NCBI RefSeq assembly: GCF_046630445.1
Contig: NC_092333.1
Span: forward strand, 718,138,001-718,202,000
From: Rutidosis leptorrhynchoides
Lineage: Eukaryota; Streptophyta; Magnoliopsida; Asterales; Asteraceae
Direction: 5' to 3'
DNA: 64,000 bases
A program made the translations under genes and the position numbers. The notes beneath the pieces were generated by a model, which was given only the letters and a program-made list of their open reading frames with translations, was not told where the DNA came from and made no database searches. Every line of letters starts with the position of its first letter. Within the stretch, counting starts at the first letter, position 1. Positions 11,605 through 22,843 of the stretch are shown piece by piece.

Positions 11605-12192
11605 CTCAATACGTAGATGACTACCTAACTCAACAAGAGTTAACTCCTCCTTCTTATATTTCAAAGAATGTTTAAATTCTTTCCAAGATGGAGGTAGTTT
11701 ATCAATGATACTTGAGACTTTAATAGACTCATCCATATTCATTTTATGTTGTGTGAATTGACCAAGTATACGAATGAGCTCATTGTATTGTTCCAAGACC
11801 GGTCTAGAATCGACCATCATGTAATTATTAAAATTACTCACAAGGAACTTTTTACTAGAAGCATCCTCAGACATATACTTGGTTTCTAAATAGTCCCATA
11901 GTTCTTTAGCAGATTCAACATTTTGGTAAATATCAAAAAGAGAATCAGCCATACCATTGAGGATTAAACCTCTAGCGATGTAGTCATCGTTCTCCCACTT
12001 GCATCTTTTTCGAATTTGTTCAACAGTGGCATCATCACCATGATCTTCAGGAATTGGTGTGCTGAGTACGTACACCACACTCATGCTGCTCAGAGATAAG
12101 TGCATCTTCTTTTGTCATCTCCTAAAATCAATTCCCTCAAACTTATCAAGTTTGGAGAAATTCGCCGTCATGTGTTTCATCGTAGCCGCCAT
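11605..12192 (-). pseudogene. Copia-1 gag (UBN2-like), early nonsense and MITE insertion
   Basis: Translation starts at the ATG at 12192 with a typical copia gag N-terminus (MAATMKHMTANFSKLDKFEG). A TGA at 12117-12115 follows, where the family has Trp before QKKMH. The rest of the gag_UBN2 region is open: KELWDYLETKYMSED, LEQYNELIRILGQF, IIDKLPPSWKEFKHSL, LGSHLRIE. The frame then enters the MITE. With one TSD copy counted once, the reading frame on the far side of the MITE (IEESLRLQ) is the same one, so gag-pol was a single frame before the MITE landed. Confidence 0.88.
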
Positions 12193-12454
12193 CGATTATA
12201 ACAAATAATTACTTTCGATTGTTGGAGGTTTTATTTAATTTTCGTGTAGGGTAAAATAATCGATAGCCGGATAAATCACTAAATCGTGGTATCACTTTCC
12301 GAAAGTAATTATTCAACCCTTATTGCCTGGGTTACACGAATATCACTTTGGGATAAGACAGAGATTAGTTATTGTTATTGGCAGTAAACAAGAACACTTT
12401 TGCAGAAGAGTATTAGATGTTCGTAACTTGTATCTTCTCTCATGCATATTGGTT

Positions 12455-12475
12455 AATATATTTATATACACTCTT
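12455..12475 (-). promoter_or_regulatory. TATA box of the Copia-1 LTR (candidate)
   Basis: The minus strand has GTATATAAATATATT about 270 bases upstream of the gag ATG. This is a plausible LTR core promoter. Inference from position and motif only. Confidence 0.5.
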
Positions 12476-12837
12476 AATCATGAAAGAGTCTTTTATTAAA
12501 ATCAATTGGCCGATTGATTAATAAAAGTATCTTCTATAATATTCAAAAGTGGTTACAGGAAGAATATTTCTATAAACATATATTATCACTTCCATCATTA
12601 AAGTAAAAGTTATTACTTTTACAATAAACAAATATTATTACTTCTATCATTAAAGTAAAACTTGTTACTTTTACAATAAACGAATATTATATTTTACAAC
12701 TATCAAAGCATGAGTGATTACTTTATAATAAACAAGTATTATTCCTTCCACTATTAAAGTAAAAGTGGGTTCAGGAATAATTCTTCCGTAATCACTCAAA
12801 ATTGTGTTAAGTGTTTTCTTGCTACTGCCTCTTAAGG

Positions 12838-13185
12838 ACCAGCAGCGCAAAAGTCAGCAAAAGGACCAGCAGCGCAAAAGTCAGCAAAAGGACCAGCTAC
12901 ACAAAGGAGTCAGCATAGGTACCAGCAGCGCAAAAGTCAGCAAACAGGACTAGCAGCACAAAAGTCAGCAAACAGGACCAGCATCGCAAAAGTCAGCAAA
13001 CAGGACCAGCAGCGCAGAGGAACCAGCAAACAGGACCAGCAGCGCAGAGGAACCAGCAAACAGGACCAGCTGCGCAGAACAAGCAGCACAGGGACCAGCT
13101 GCGCAGAACAAGCAGCACAGGGACCAGCTGCGCAGAACAACCAGCTCAGGGACCAGCAATGCAGAACAACCAGCACAAAACACTT
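12838..13185 (-). repeat. Minisatellite in Copia-1 U3 (GGACCAGC-based)
   Basis: About a dozen tandem, drifting copies of a 27-30 bp unit starting GGACCAGCAGCGCA are seen. Variants end in AAAGTCAGCAAA, GAGGAACCAGCAAA or GAACAAGCAGCACA. It is GC-richer than its surroundings and lies upstream of the candidate TATA box, so it would be in U3. Cys/Leu-rich ORFs across it are repeat translations, not genes. Confidence 0.85.
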
Positions 13186-13527
13186 AGCCAAATTTCAGCT
13201 TACTAAGAAAACTTAGTACTGAAAACACTTAGTCAAATTTCAGGTAGACCAAGTCATGATAGTAAATAATGGAAAACCACTTTTGGGTCCAGGTAATCTA
13301 TCACTTAATGGGTGTACACTCCGTGCCTCCAAACCCATTTACAAGTGTAGATTAAAACCCACAATTACACTAAATTTGCAACACAAGCAAACCCCATCGT
13401 ACCTGATACTGCCATCGTCCGTTGTTGCAACAACATTTACAAAGGAAGAAGAAAAGTAAAAGAGGTAAACCTAGAAAATATATCACCGGAAAAATTTGGC
13501 CACAATATCCACAACCCTCTGAAAAAG

Positions 13528-15583
13528 ATGGAAACTTCAGGTAAGAAATTTATATATAAGTATGTTTTTGTGTTTAAAGTTTGTGTCTCTGTCATACTAA
13601 ATATAAATAAATGTGAAACGTTATGTGAATTTTCTACTATTATATCTTGCCTTTTCTTTAATGGCTAAATATACTATTATTTAACACATGAGGATTCGAA
13701 TTTTCTAATGTTTTGATTTTGTAGATTGACTTTGTGTTTATGAAACTTCATAATCACTCTAATTGGTTTTAATAATTGGTTGTTGTTGTTGATAAGAATG
13801 TTACTGTTTCTCTTATATATGCTTGCTTGGTTGATTGATGATGTACCCCTCCCTTTGTGATCATCTGGCTTATGCCTTGCACAGATTTCTTCCTCCTTAC
13901 ATGGAACAACATAGGATTTGTAGTTAGTTAGTTAGTTAGTTAACATATTTCCAATTTTTAGCCTAAAAAATAATAATAAAACAAAACAAAAAATTGATAT
14001 GGTGGTGAGAAAAGTATGTATGTTTACAAAATTTTACTATGTACCGATCACCACTATGTTGCTGCAACAGTAGCCAGCCCAGAGTGTATATGTAACGCTT
14101 TGTAAGCAACACCTCTACTTTATTCACCACCACCCTAGTAGTATTATTCAATTCAATAGATTCATGAATTTTTTTCGGTTGTTCAAAATAAAACCAATTC
14201 TAAGTTCTAATGTATTGCATTGCAGGGGGCTTTTCTATTTATCATCATCATCATAAAAAACAAAGAAAAAACCCAACCCGTGCTATATCGATGGCAATCA
14301 AAGGTGGTGATGAGTTGCCGGTTGACATCATATACAACATCTTGTCTAGAATGCCTCTAAAATCATTGGCTCGTTTTCAATGTGTAAGCAAGGTATGGTG
14401 CAAGTATATTAACGATCCGTACCTTGAAATCATCATGCATAATGCCAAACGAGCTGATATGAATGATGATCCCACGATGCTCATGATGTTCAAGTTACAT
14501 CTATATCCGTATGCATCTGCATCACTCACTATGTTGGTAACTAAAGAAGAAGAAAAATCTACTGCAACTAGTCATGAAGAAGTGGTGATCACAACAAAGA
14601 AGAATCCACCAACGCCGTATATGGAGTTTGTCTGTAAAGACTGGAGTAGTAGATTTTTTGTAGAAGGAGACATAATTCTAGGTTCCTGCAAGGGTCTTAT
14701 ATTTTCATCACAAGATCACCACCCTGACAACGTTGACGATGGCACCACCGTTTTACTTGTGATCAATCCTTTAAAGAAAGTATGTTATAAGCTGCCACCC
14801 ATTGAAATTTGGTCATGTACATCAGCGTTTGAAGAACGCGAGGCATGTGGGCTTGGTTGTGATGATTCTACCAATACTTACAAAATGGTGTGTGTTGTGC
14901 TTCGAAATCAAAAGAAGATTAGGTCGTATAATCACGATGATTCTGATGTGGTGAAGGAGGATATATGCACCATGGTACACGTATTGGGGGGCACGGACTC
15001 ATCATGGCGGGAGATACCCGCAGTTCCAGCGTATCCCATAAGTGGTGAAGCTGTATTTGCTAATGGATTTTTGCACTGGTTGGTTTGTTATAATCTTAAA
15101 TACTGGCCGCTTGATGCTCTAAGGAAAATAATATGTTTGACATGATGAAAGATGAATTTGGGTTGATAGATCCTCCTCCTTATGATACACTTATTGATCG
15201 TACGGGTATGGAGCATTTGGTTGATCTAGATGGTCAAGTTGGACTTGTGTATCATGAGACCAGCAGGCACATGTCCTACATAAAGATGTGGTTACTGAAT
15301 CATAAAACAAAATGCTGGGTCCTCCATTGCCGGTTCGATAGAAAATCGCCTTTCTCCTCTTAATACGTTTATAAAGGTTATAGGATACTGGAACAAGGAT
15401 GCAGGAGACTTATTAATACGAGTAACAGACAGTTGTCGGCAGAGACGCTTGTTTATTTACCGCTTAAAACAGGCCGTTTTGCATGTAGCCAACTTTATTT
15501 ATCAGGGTTATGCAGCTACAATAGATATTCGACTGTATCAACCTACGTTTTCTTCGATCATCCGCCGTTCAATCATTAGATGA
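13528..15583 (+). pseudogene. F-box gene with F-box-associated domain, two exons, two frameshifts
   Basis: Exon 1 (coding from 13528, METS) ends at 13540 in CAG|GTAAGA. Exon 2 starts at 14226 after TTGCAG and joins in frame, continuing GGFSIYHHHHKK. An alternative start is the ATG at 14291 (MAIKGG). The F-box follows directly (ELPVDIIYNILSRMPLKSLARFQCVSKVW). The rest resembles the plant F-box-associated domain (ILGSCKGLIF, GLGCDDSTNTYKMVCVV, ANGFLHWL). At about 15133 the frame shifts (one base missing before FDMMKDEFGLI). At about 15352 it shifts back, and the original frame runs VIGYWNKDAGDLLIR to a TGA at 15581. The function would be SCF substrate recruitment. The two shifts suggest a decaying gene, though sequencing error cannot be excluded. 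Confidence 0.8.
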
Positions 15584-15659
15584 TCGCTTCTCTACTAAGT
15601 AGAAAACTGTATGATGCAAATACATTTTTAAAGTAAACTTTATTATTTATCATGATAAA

Positions 15660-16312
15660 GGGCATGTTTGGCAAAACTAGCTGGTAGCTAGAGCTGGAAG
15701 TAAGTTGTTGGTAGCTTTTAGCTATTAGCTGAAAGTTGGAAGCTCTTAGGTGGTAGATGAAGTTTTTTAGATATATTTAGGTGTTTGAAAAAGTAGCTGA
15801 AGCTGTTAAAAAAATAGTAAAAGACAAAAATGGACACGAGTAATAAACACTTAATGCTAGTTAATTATTATTTAATTAATATAACAGAATAAGGGAGTCA
15901 TGAATTAAATATATACATGATCAGAATTAATGTATATATACACGTCGCTAACATGATTGGATTGGATATAACTTTATTGTATTATTATTTTATTATTTTG
16001 TTATTGGATGTGCATCTCGGTTGGTTAGATTTAGATATATCAAAAAGTAGAAGTAGTTGTTCCAAGATTTATTTGATTTACACTTGAGAAATATATTTTG
16101 GAAGGGTATGTGAGTCATCTATACACTAAACGCTCTATCTCCAAGCTCAAACGCTACTTGGTACAGCGTTTTCTTTAAGAGCTTTTTAATTTTATTAAAA
16201 GCTTTAAGCTTGTCAAACCAAACGAAGCTATTAATTAAATAGGAGCTTTTTCTTCAAATCAAAAAGCTAAAAGCTTCAAAAAGCTTTAAGTAGCTCCTTG
16301 CCAAACATACCT
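15660..16312 (+). mobile_element. MITE, about 653 bp, terminal inverted repeats
   Basis: The left end GGGCATGTTTGGCAA and right end TTGCCAAACATACCT are imperfect inverted repeats, with subterminal AAAAGCT/AGCTTTT motifs reiterated at both ends. No coding capacity was seen. Flanks ATGATAAA and GTGATAAA suggest an 8-bp TSD with one mismatch, hence possibly hAT, but the exact right boundary is uncertain. Strand is arbitrary. Confidence 0.7.
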
Positions 16313-16945
16313 AAAGTGATAAAAATGTTTAATTTATTATATTGTGAAGATAGATACATCGTGTTCTTGATATCAATTTTGTAATTCATTTTGCCTTCTA
16401 ATGTGTTTGCTTCTCCACATTCTTACCTGGCTATCCAGGAATTTTCCTGTATGATTCAGCCTCTGTTCTTACTTTCATTTTGGATTTATATAGATTTGAT
16501 TGCTTCCTTTAAGATCATAGGATAAATCAGTCGTGTTCGACATTTTCTGTGGTCGAACTTTGAATAATTAGAATCAGGAAGTGAAATAGGTCAAATAAGC
16601 CGGTTGATTGTAATGGATTTTGTTTCTATCCGGTTTTGGAGAGAGAAAATTGAGATAATTCTCAGTTCTTTTATTCTTTCAGGCCAGTTTCAGTTGTTGT
16701 CTATGTTATAAACAATTATATACCTTGAGTTGCATATAAATATGTCCAAAAATAAGCACAAATGATAAGGCTGTCTGGACATAATTGACCATGTAAGCTG
16801 TAATTGAACTCAAAAATAAGAATAATATGATGTTAAGTGTAACAAATGTTTCAGAATTACATGTAGTCAATATCCATGGATGTAATAATTGCCAGCTGTA
16901 AATTATACAACATAAACCATTGGTTGCATGTTACAAAAAAGTCTA
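16313..16945. other. 3' flank of the AP-3 sigma gene
   Basis: AT-rich sequence without coding signal. The part next to 16945 is probably the 3' untranslated region of the minus-strand AP-3 sigma gene. Nothing else was recognised. Confidence 0.4.
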
Positions 16946-17168
16946 TTATCGTCTCTGCCAACCAGATACTGATTTTAAAACTTGAAGGATTAAATTTTGG
17001 TTCTTCTCGAGCCTACAGATAACACAGTATTTCATATCAGATAAGTAGTTGCAGTATGCAATTTGTGTCTGTGTTTTGTGTGTGTGTGTGACGAAAGAGA
17101 GAGGAGACCAGTATATCTCGTCTACTGCTTTAACAACTTCAGAAGAACTCATTTCAACGACTTGACCT
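16946..17168 (-). other. AP3S: AP-3 sigma 3' fragment (end of exon 6, intron 6, exon 7)
   Basis: This fragment is stranded downstream of Copia-2. Exon 6 continues from 17168 (VVEMSSSEVVKAVDEIY) to 17109, intron 6 is 17108-17013, and exon 7 codes LEKNQNLILQVLKSVSGWQRR to the TAA at 16948-16946. The C-terminus SVSGW is characteristic of plant AP-3 sigma (recollection of the Arabidopsis protein). Confidence 0.85.
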
Positions 17169-17524
17169 TGTTGGAAATAGGAGGCTAGGTATATTATTTG
17201 AGGAAGAGAGGATTGATGATTTAGATGTTTGATTAATCTAGAAAGCTTTGTTTATTACTTGATTTGCTTGATTACAAATGAGGGGTAAAGCCCTCTATTT
17301 ATACTACTCAATGGAGTAGTCTAGATCACTCCATCATCTACTACTATCTAGATATTTCCTAGTATTTCTAGACCTAGATATTTTATAAGATCATTCTACA
17401 TATTTGACTACTAGATTTTACAAGAAGTTTCTATACAATGGACTACAATCTTGATCCATAATACTTGAATACTTGCAAGCCCAAATTCAAGACATATAGC
17501 CCAAATCAAGTTTAGCTTCCAACA
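17169..17524 (-). repeat. Copia-2 3' LTR (356 bp)
   Basis: It starts TG and ends CA, and differs from the other LTR at about four positions by eye. It is adjacent to the polypurine tract at 17525-17533. Confidence 0.95.
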
Positions 17525-17533
17525 GCCCCCCTT
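17525..17533 (-). other. Copia-2 polypurine tract
   Basis: The minus strand reads AAGGGGGGC directly before the LTR start TGTTGG: the plus-strand primer site of the element. Confidence 0.85.
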
Positions 17534-19469
17534 AAACTTGTTTTCGTCACTCCGAGCATACTCCGTAATCTCTGAAACGTCTCGTGTTTTAGAGGCTTTG
17601 TGAAAATATCTGCAACTTGGTCAAATGACTTCGTGTACTTTATCTGCACTTCTTTATTTGTAACACACTCCCTGATGTAATGGTATTTCGTATCGATGTG
17701 CTTGCTTCTATCATGGAAGACTGGATTCTTTGCTAGAGCAATCGCAGACTTATTATCCACATATATCTCTATAGCTACCTTTTGGAAAAACTTAAGCTCA
17801 TTTAATAACTTCCTCAGCCATACTGCATGACAGGTGCATGATGTTGCTGCTACAAACTCAGCTTCACACGTCGACAAAGTCACAATGGGTTGCTTCTTCG
17901 AACTCCATGTGAACGCCGTATCACCCATATAGAACACGAAACCACTCGTACTCTTACGATCATCTATGTCTCCATCCAATCACTATCACTGTATCCAACT
18001 AGCTTGAAGTGATTAGAAGTCGAATAAAATAGGCCATAGTCAATCGTACCTTTGATGTAGCGAAGTATCCTCTTGGCCGCCTTCAAGTGATTTATTGTAG
18101 GTGCTTCCATGTATCGACTTACTAGTCCAACTCCGTAGAGAATATCTGGCCTCGTGCAGGTTAGGTACCTCAGACTTCCAACCAAACTCTTGTATTGTGT
18201 TGGGTCCACCAAGTATCCTTCATCATCTTTTGACAATTTGAGATTGCAATCCACTGGTGTGTTCATTGACTTGCAGTCATTCATCTTAAACTTCTTGAGC
18301 ACCTCATTCGCATATCCTTCTTGGGATATGAATATTCATTATTTCTTTTGTTTTACATCGATCCCAAGATAGTAAGCCATAAGTCCAATGTCGGTCATCT
18401 CGAATTCCTGAACCATTGCTTTCTTGAACTCCTCGAACATTTTGGGATTACTACCGGTGAATTTCAAGTCATCCACGTATAGGCACACAATCATAACATC
18501 TCCATCATTGCTAACTTTGGTGTAGAGGGCATGCTCATGGGGGCATTTCGCAAAGTAATTTTGCTAGAAATACTTGTCTATCCTGCTATTCCATGCTCGA
18601 GGCGCTTGCTTCAACCCATATAAGGCCCTTTTCAATTTCAGCACCTTATTCTCTTGGCCTTTCACGATGTATCCCAAAGGTTGTTCTATATACACTTCTT
18701 CTTCTAAGTGGCCATTAAGGAACGCGGATTTGACATCCATTTGATAAATCTTCCAATTATGTTGAGCCGCAAGTGAGATTATCAATCTTATAGTTTCTAG
18801 ATGAGCGACAGGAGCAAATACCTCGTCATAGTCTATGCCGGCTCGTTGACTATATCCCTTCGCCACCAACCTTGCCTTATATCTTTCAACTTCACCTTTG
18901 GAATTCTTCTTGCCCTTGTACACCCATTTTACACCAATAGCCTTATGTCCCTTTGGTAGTGTGGCAAGATCCCACGTATTATTCTTCTCGATTGCTTGAA
19001 TCTCTTCGTCCATATCACGTTTCCACTTTTGGCTTTTTGCTGCATCTTCATAACTTATTGGCTCACAATCGGCAAGAAGGCAGAACAATGATAGATCCTC
19101 CATAGGTTGGGTTACCTCGTACAACTCCCTAATGCTCCTTGTGTGATGTTGTAGCCTACTTGATTCTCCTCCTGATGTTGGTGTCACTTCATTAGGTGTA
19201 GTGGTTGGAGTACGTGGAGAGTGCGGAGATGGTGTACTAGAAGGTTCTTGAACCTCTAGATATTCTTCATTCCTTATAGTACTCTCGAACGGATATGGGA
19301 GACAATAGTAATTCTCCTCTTCGGGAACATTCCAATCCCATGCTGCTTCTTCATCGAACACCACGTCTCGACTTGAGATTACTTTACCATTCTTGGGATT
19401 GTATAGCTTGTAACCCTTCGAACTTGAGTCATAGCCCACGAATATAAGCTTCTCGCTTTTATCATCAAG
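17534..19469 (-). pseudogene. Copia-2 pol 3' half: RT and RNase H (several lesions)
   Basis: On the minus strand from 19469: integrase tail ([19 protein letters not shown]), RT ([69 protein letters not shown]) and RNase H (DDRKSTSGFVFYMGD, VTLSTCEAEFVAA, DNKSAIALAKNPVFHDRSKHID). Damage seen: a TAG near 18566-18564, adjacent stops near 18350, and a frame shift near 17979 between GYSDSDW and DGDIDDRK. The element could not make a full polyprotein. Confidence 0.9.
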
Positions 19470-20527
19470 CTTCGTGTGACGACTCCGTCAAAACACTTAA
19501 CGGCTCTGTCACTTGGTCCCACAGCTTGATCGAAAATCTATATGAATTTAATAAAACAACCTTGCATTCTTTATTTAAAAATGATTTCCTATAAAGGAAA
19601 TCTACTAAAATGTATAAGTTTAGAAAAACTATACAATAATACTTTAACCAAAAGTTGACCAAAATAAAGTCAACAAACAACCACTTTTTAATGTAACAAA
19701 ATAGAATGCAAGTTAATGTTTAACAAAAGCTGCCATCATAAATATGCAGACTCTCTAAGCACAGCGGAAGCAATCAATCATGAACCTGAGAATAAAACAT
19801 GCGAGTAACTGTCAACAAAAATGTTGAGTGAATTATAGGTTTAATATTGCAAACAATATTTAATTTAAACAATAAAAATTTATGTTTGAAAACATAAAAA
19901 CTCCTTTTTGAACCACCAAATTATATGCTAGAAAACATATAATAAAACATTATTCCATTTTCCGTGAGCCACCTGGTAACCACTTAACCATTTATTTACC
20001 CTTGTCAAACACAATAAATAATATACACCGAACAAGTGTATCTACAACAAAATACGAAGTACTAAACATTCCAATTATAAATTGCTAGCGCGACTAGCTC
20101 GAAATGGGGTTGTCAAACCCGATAGATCTATCCATAGGATTCGCGTTCACCAGTAGAAACCAGTGATTACAGTTACCAGACTAGGGAATATTTTTGTTCA
20201 ACTCACAATGAATAATTTAAACCAACTTCCACTTGTGTCCAATACGTAAAAATATAATACATGTATTCTCATCCCAAAAGATTTAAATAGAAAAATGGGA
20301 CTATAACTCACCTTAATAGCAACCGAAGTAACCACACAATTATGCGAACAGCAAATGAAGTAAAGTGATCATGAATGATCACAACGCCGACCTATAAATA
20401 AAGCAGGTCGATATAAATAACTAACTTAGGTCAAGTCTTAGTATGATAGCTATTGTACATGTTGCAAGTAGACATAGAACAACACTCAACATGCATCGGT
20501 TTGATCGGAACAGCGTACGGACACACA

Positions 20528-20690
20528 CTTTCTATTTTTAGAAAGTTTCTATTTTTAGCAGGTTTCCATTTTTGGAAAGTTTTCTATTTTTGGAAAGTTT
20601 CTATTTTTGGAAAGTTTCTATTTTTGGAAAGTTTCCAAATTTAGAAAGTTCTATTTTTAGAAAGTTTTGAAGTTAGGAAAGTTTCCTTAT
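20528..20690 (-). repeat. Minisatellite TTTCTATTTTTGGAAAG in Gypsy-2 3' LTR
   Basis: About eight drifting tandem copies of an 18-bp unit (TCTATTTTTGGAAAGTT). The same array is in the other LTR at about 28761-28923. Confidence 0.85.
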
Positions 20691-20695
20691 TTAGA

Positions 20696-20774
20696 AAGTC
20701 AACAGAAGTCAACTGAAAGTCAAAGTCAACCGAAAGTCAACTCAAAAGTCAACCTTGGTCAAACATAGTCAACA
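20696..20774 (-). promoter_or_regulatory. W-box array in Gypsy-2 3' LTR
   Basis: Eight GTCAA cores lie within about 80 bases. On the element's coding strand each reads TTGACT or TTGACC, the W-box recognised by WRKY factors. This is the copy in the 3' LTR; the 5' LTR has the same array. Confidence 0.7.
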
Positions 20775-22843
20775 TTAATTTTAAAAGTGTAAAGTATAAT
20801 AATAACATAAGTTATAATGTTAGTTAAAGTTAAATATGTATAATTATGTCATAACATAAGTTTAATTAAATAAAAATGAATTATTAAAGTTAAGATAAGT
20901 TTAAATGATATAATTAATATAACATAAGTATTTAATTAATTAATTAAATATTAGTCATAATATAAGTATTATTAATTAAAAATAAATTTTAAATCATATC
21001 ATAAGTATTATTAATTAATAATGAATTATTAATCATTTCATAAGTTTCTAATTAAAATTATTAAATCATAAGTATTTAATAATTAGATCATAATTAAATA
21101 ATAATTAAGTCTTATAATAATTAAATAATTATTTAATCTTTATTATAAGTCTTAAAATAATATTCTCATAAAATAAATTTAATACTTATCATAAGTATTT
21201 TTCATTAATAATAAAAGTATTATTAATCATAAGTTTAATTAAAATGTTAATTAAATCATAAGTAATAATTAAATGATATAATAAATATATATCATAAGTC
21301 TTAAATGATAATAATTACTTCTTATATCATAAGTAATTAATCAATAATGAAAATCATTATTTTTATCATAAGTTTTAATATTTAACCATAAGTTTTAATT
21401 CAAAAGTTCATCGGGTCATAACTTGAGCCCCGGGAATCAGTTTTCGGCGAGCCTTATATATCTTCGCCTAACCAACCCACCCGACACGTTAGTGTGCTCA
21501 AGAACATCCCAAGAACAGTCACCAAGTCGTGACTTACAGCTCTTAATCAGTTTGTACCTTTAATCCGCTCAAAAACGTATTTTAGTCATAACGGGTGATC
21601 CGTGGCTCGGATTTCGATGACTCGAACATGAAAGTTCATCCCATCATCAATCCTAACACACTAGTACACCCTAAAGACTCCAGAAATGGTCACAAAATCG
21701 GACCATAACTGAACCAATTCGTTTTTACAATTTAATCTTAACAAAACACCATTTTAATCATATCTAGAGCTCCGGGAATCGAAACGACATGAATCCGGAG
21801 TCTAAAATTAATGTCTTGATGAGAGGAACTCATCTAGATACTTTAATTTCACTTTTATATCAGTTACACAACCAGAAATGAACGAATAAGCTGCTGTTCC
21901 AAATTAATCAAACCGAAAACATGTATATTCGAGCAATTCTACGCATACAATCATCAATACAACAATACACAAGTGCTATGCTATCATAATAACATCAAAA
22001 TACAGTAAAATATATGAGAAATTAAAAGGCTAGGGTTAGGGTTTATACCCTAATCAAGAATCAAGTAATAAGAACGCGTAGAGATCGTTGTGTAGAATCC
22101 GAATATGTGAAAAGCCCTTTGATCCAAGCTATAATTGATGATTAATTGATGGTGATGATGGTGATAAAAATGGCGGCCAAGAAAGAAAAAAAAAGAAAGA
22201 GAGTATTAGAGAGAATTTAGGTTTAGGGAAAAAAAAAAATAATAAGTGAAATATGAAATTGAAATGGAAAATTGGAAAAATGAAAAATGGGGAGGGGGGG
22301 TCCCATTTGGCCGAAATTTTGAGGGGGTGGGCCCCTTTGTGGCCCAACTTTGATAAAATGACTAATTTCTTGTGGCCCGAACGCCCGATCGAAGCCCGAA
22401 ACGCGAAAACGCTACTACGCGATTGATTTTTCGAAGAGATAATAAATACGCGACGAATAAAATATATAAACACTATATATAATCATATGACATCAAAATA
22501 TCATATTTAAAATAATTAGGACTTAAAAATTCCAAAAGTTCGACCGTTGGTTTGAAGACCGAAAAGATTCGCCGGATAGAAATCCGCGACACGTAGAAAC
22601 GTACAATTAAAGATATGAATACAAATATTCATATAACACATAATAATTAATATATTATTACAAAAATAATAATATAGGTCATAGAAATGACGTGGCACGA
22701 AAAATAATTAACGGTCGTTAAATAATTAACGGCAAAAGATAACGGAAAAAGTAGGGTCGTTACAGTACCTTCCCGTTACGGAAATTTCGTCCCGAAATTT
22801 AAGCAGGTGCAGGGGTTTCCTCGGCATCTGGGAACAAATGCGG

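Larger units (their letters stand above)
8218..13240 (-). mobile_element. Copia-1: Ty1/copia retrotransposon, 5' part, interrupted
   Basis: Coding parts on the minus strand run gag (12192-11605), protease-integrase-RT (10944-8223), with the end cut off by Gypsy-1 at 8217. A 652-bp hAT-like MITE splits gag from pol. Upstream of gag lie a leader and LTR-like sequence with a TATA box near 12460 and a minisatellite. The outer boundary near 13240 is an estimate: I could not find a clear TG terminus or primer site. The 3' end is beyond Gypsy-1, outside the window. Confidence 0.85.
19475..22764 (-). repeat. Gypsy-2 3' LTR (3290 bp)
   Basis: Begins TGTGACGACTCC and ends GGTCGTTACA on the plus strand. 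It contains, in plus-strand order, a minisatellite (20528-20690), a W-box array (20696-20774) and a long AT-rich tract of repeated CATAAGT/TTAATTAA motifs (about 20780-21410). It ends in a conserved GC-richer block with a poly-purine run near 22180-22310. Confidence 0.95.

Noticed and set aside
12290-12310. GTGGTATCA as Copia-1 primer site
   Set aside because: It is on the wrong strand for a minus-strand element and lacks the rest of the tRNA complement.
12937-13191. Cys/Leu/Trp-rich small ORFs
   Set aside because: Translations of the GGACCAGC minisatellite in several frames; no protein family.
20780-21410. AT-rich CATAAGT repeats as a CRISPR-like or matrix attachment array
   Set aside because: Irregular spacing, inside an LTR of a plant nuclear retrotransposon; simple sequence drift is enough.
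22129-22473. Phe/Pro-rich ORF in the Gypsy-2 LTR, also at 30441-30707
   Set aside because: Chance frame over the poly-purine stretch; its length changes between LTRs with the poly-A length.
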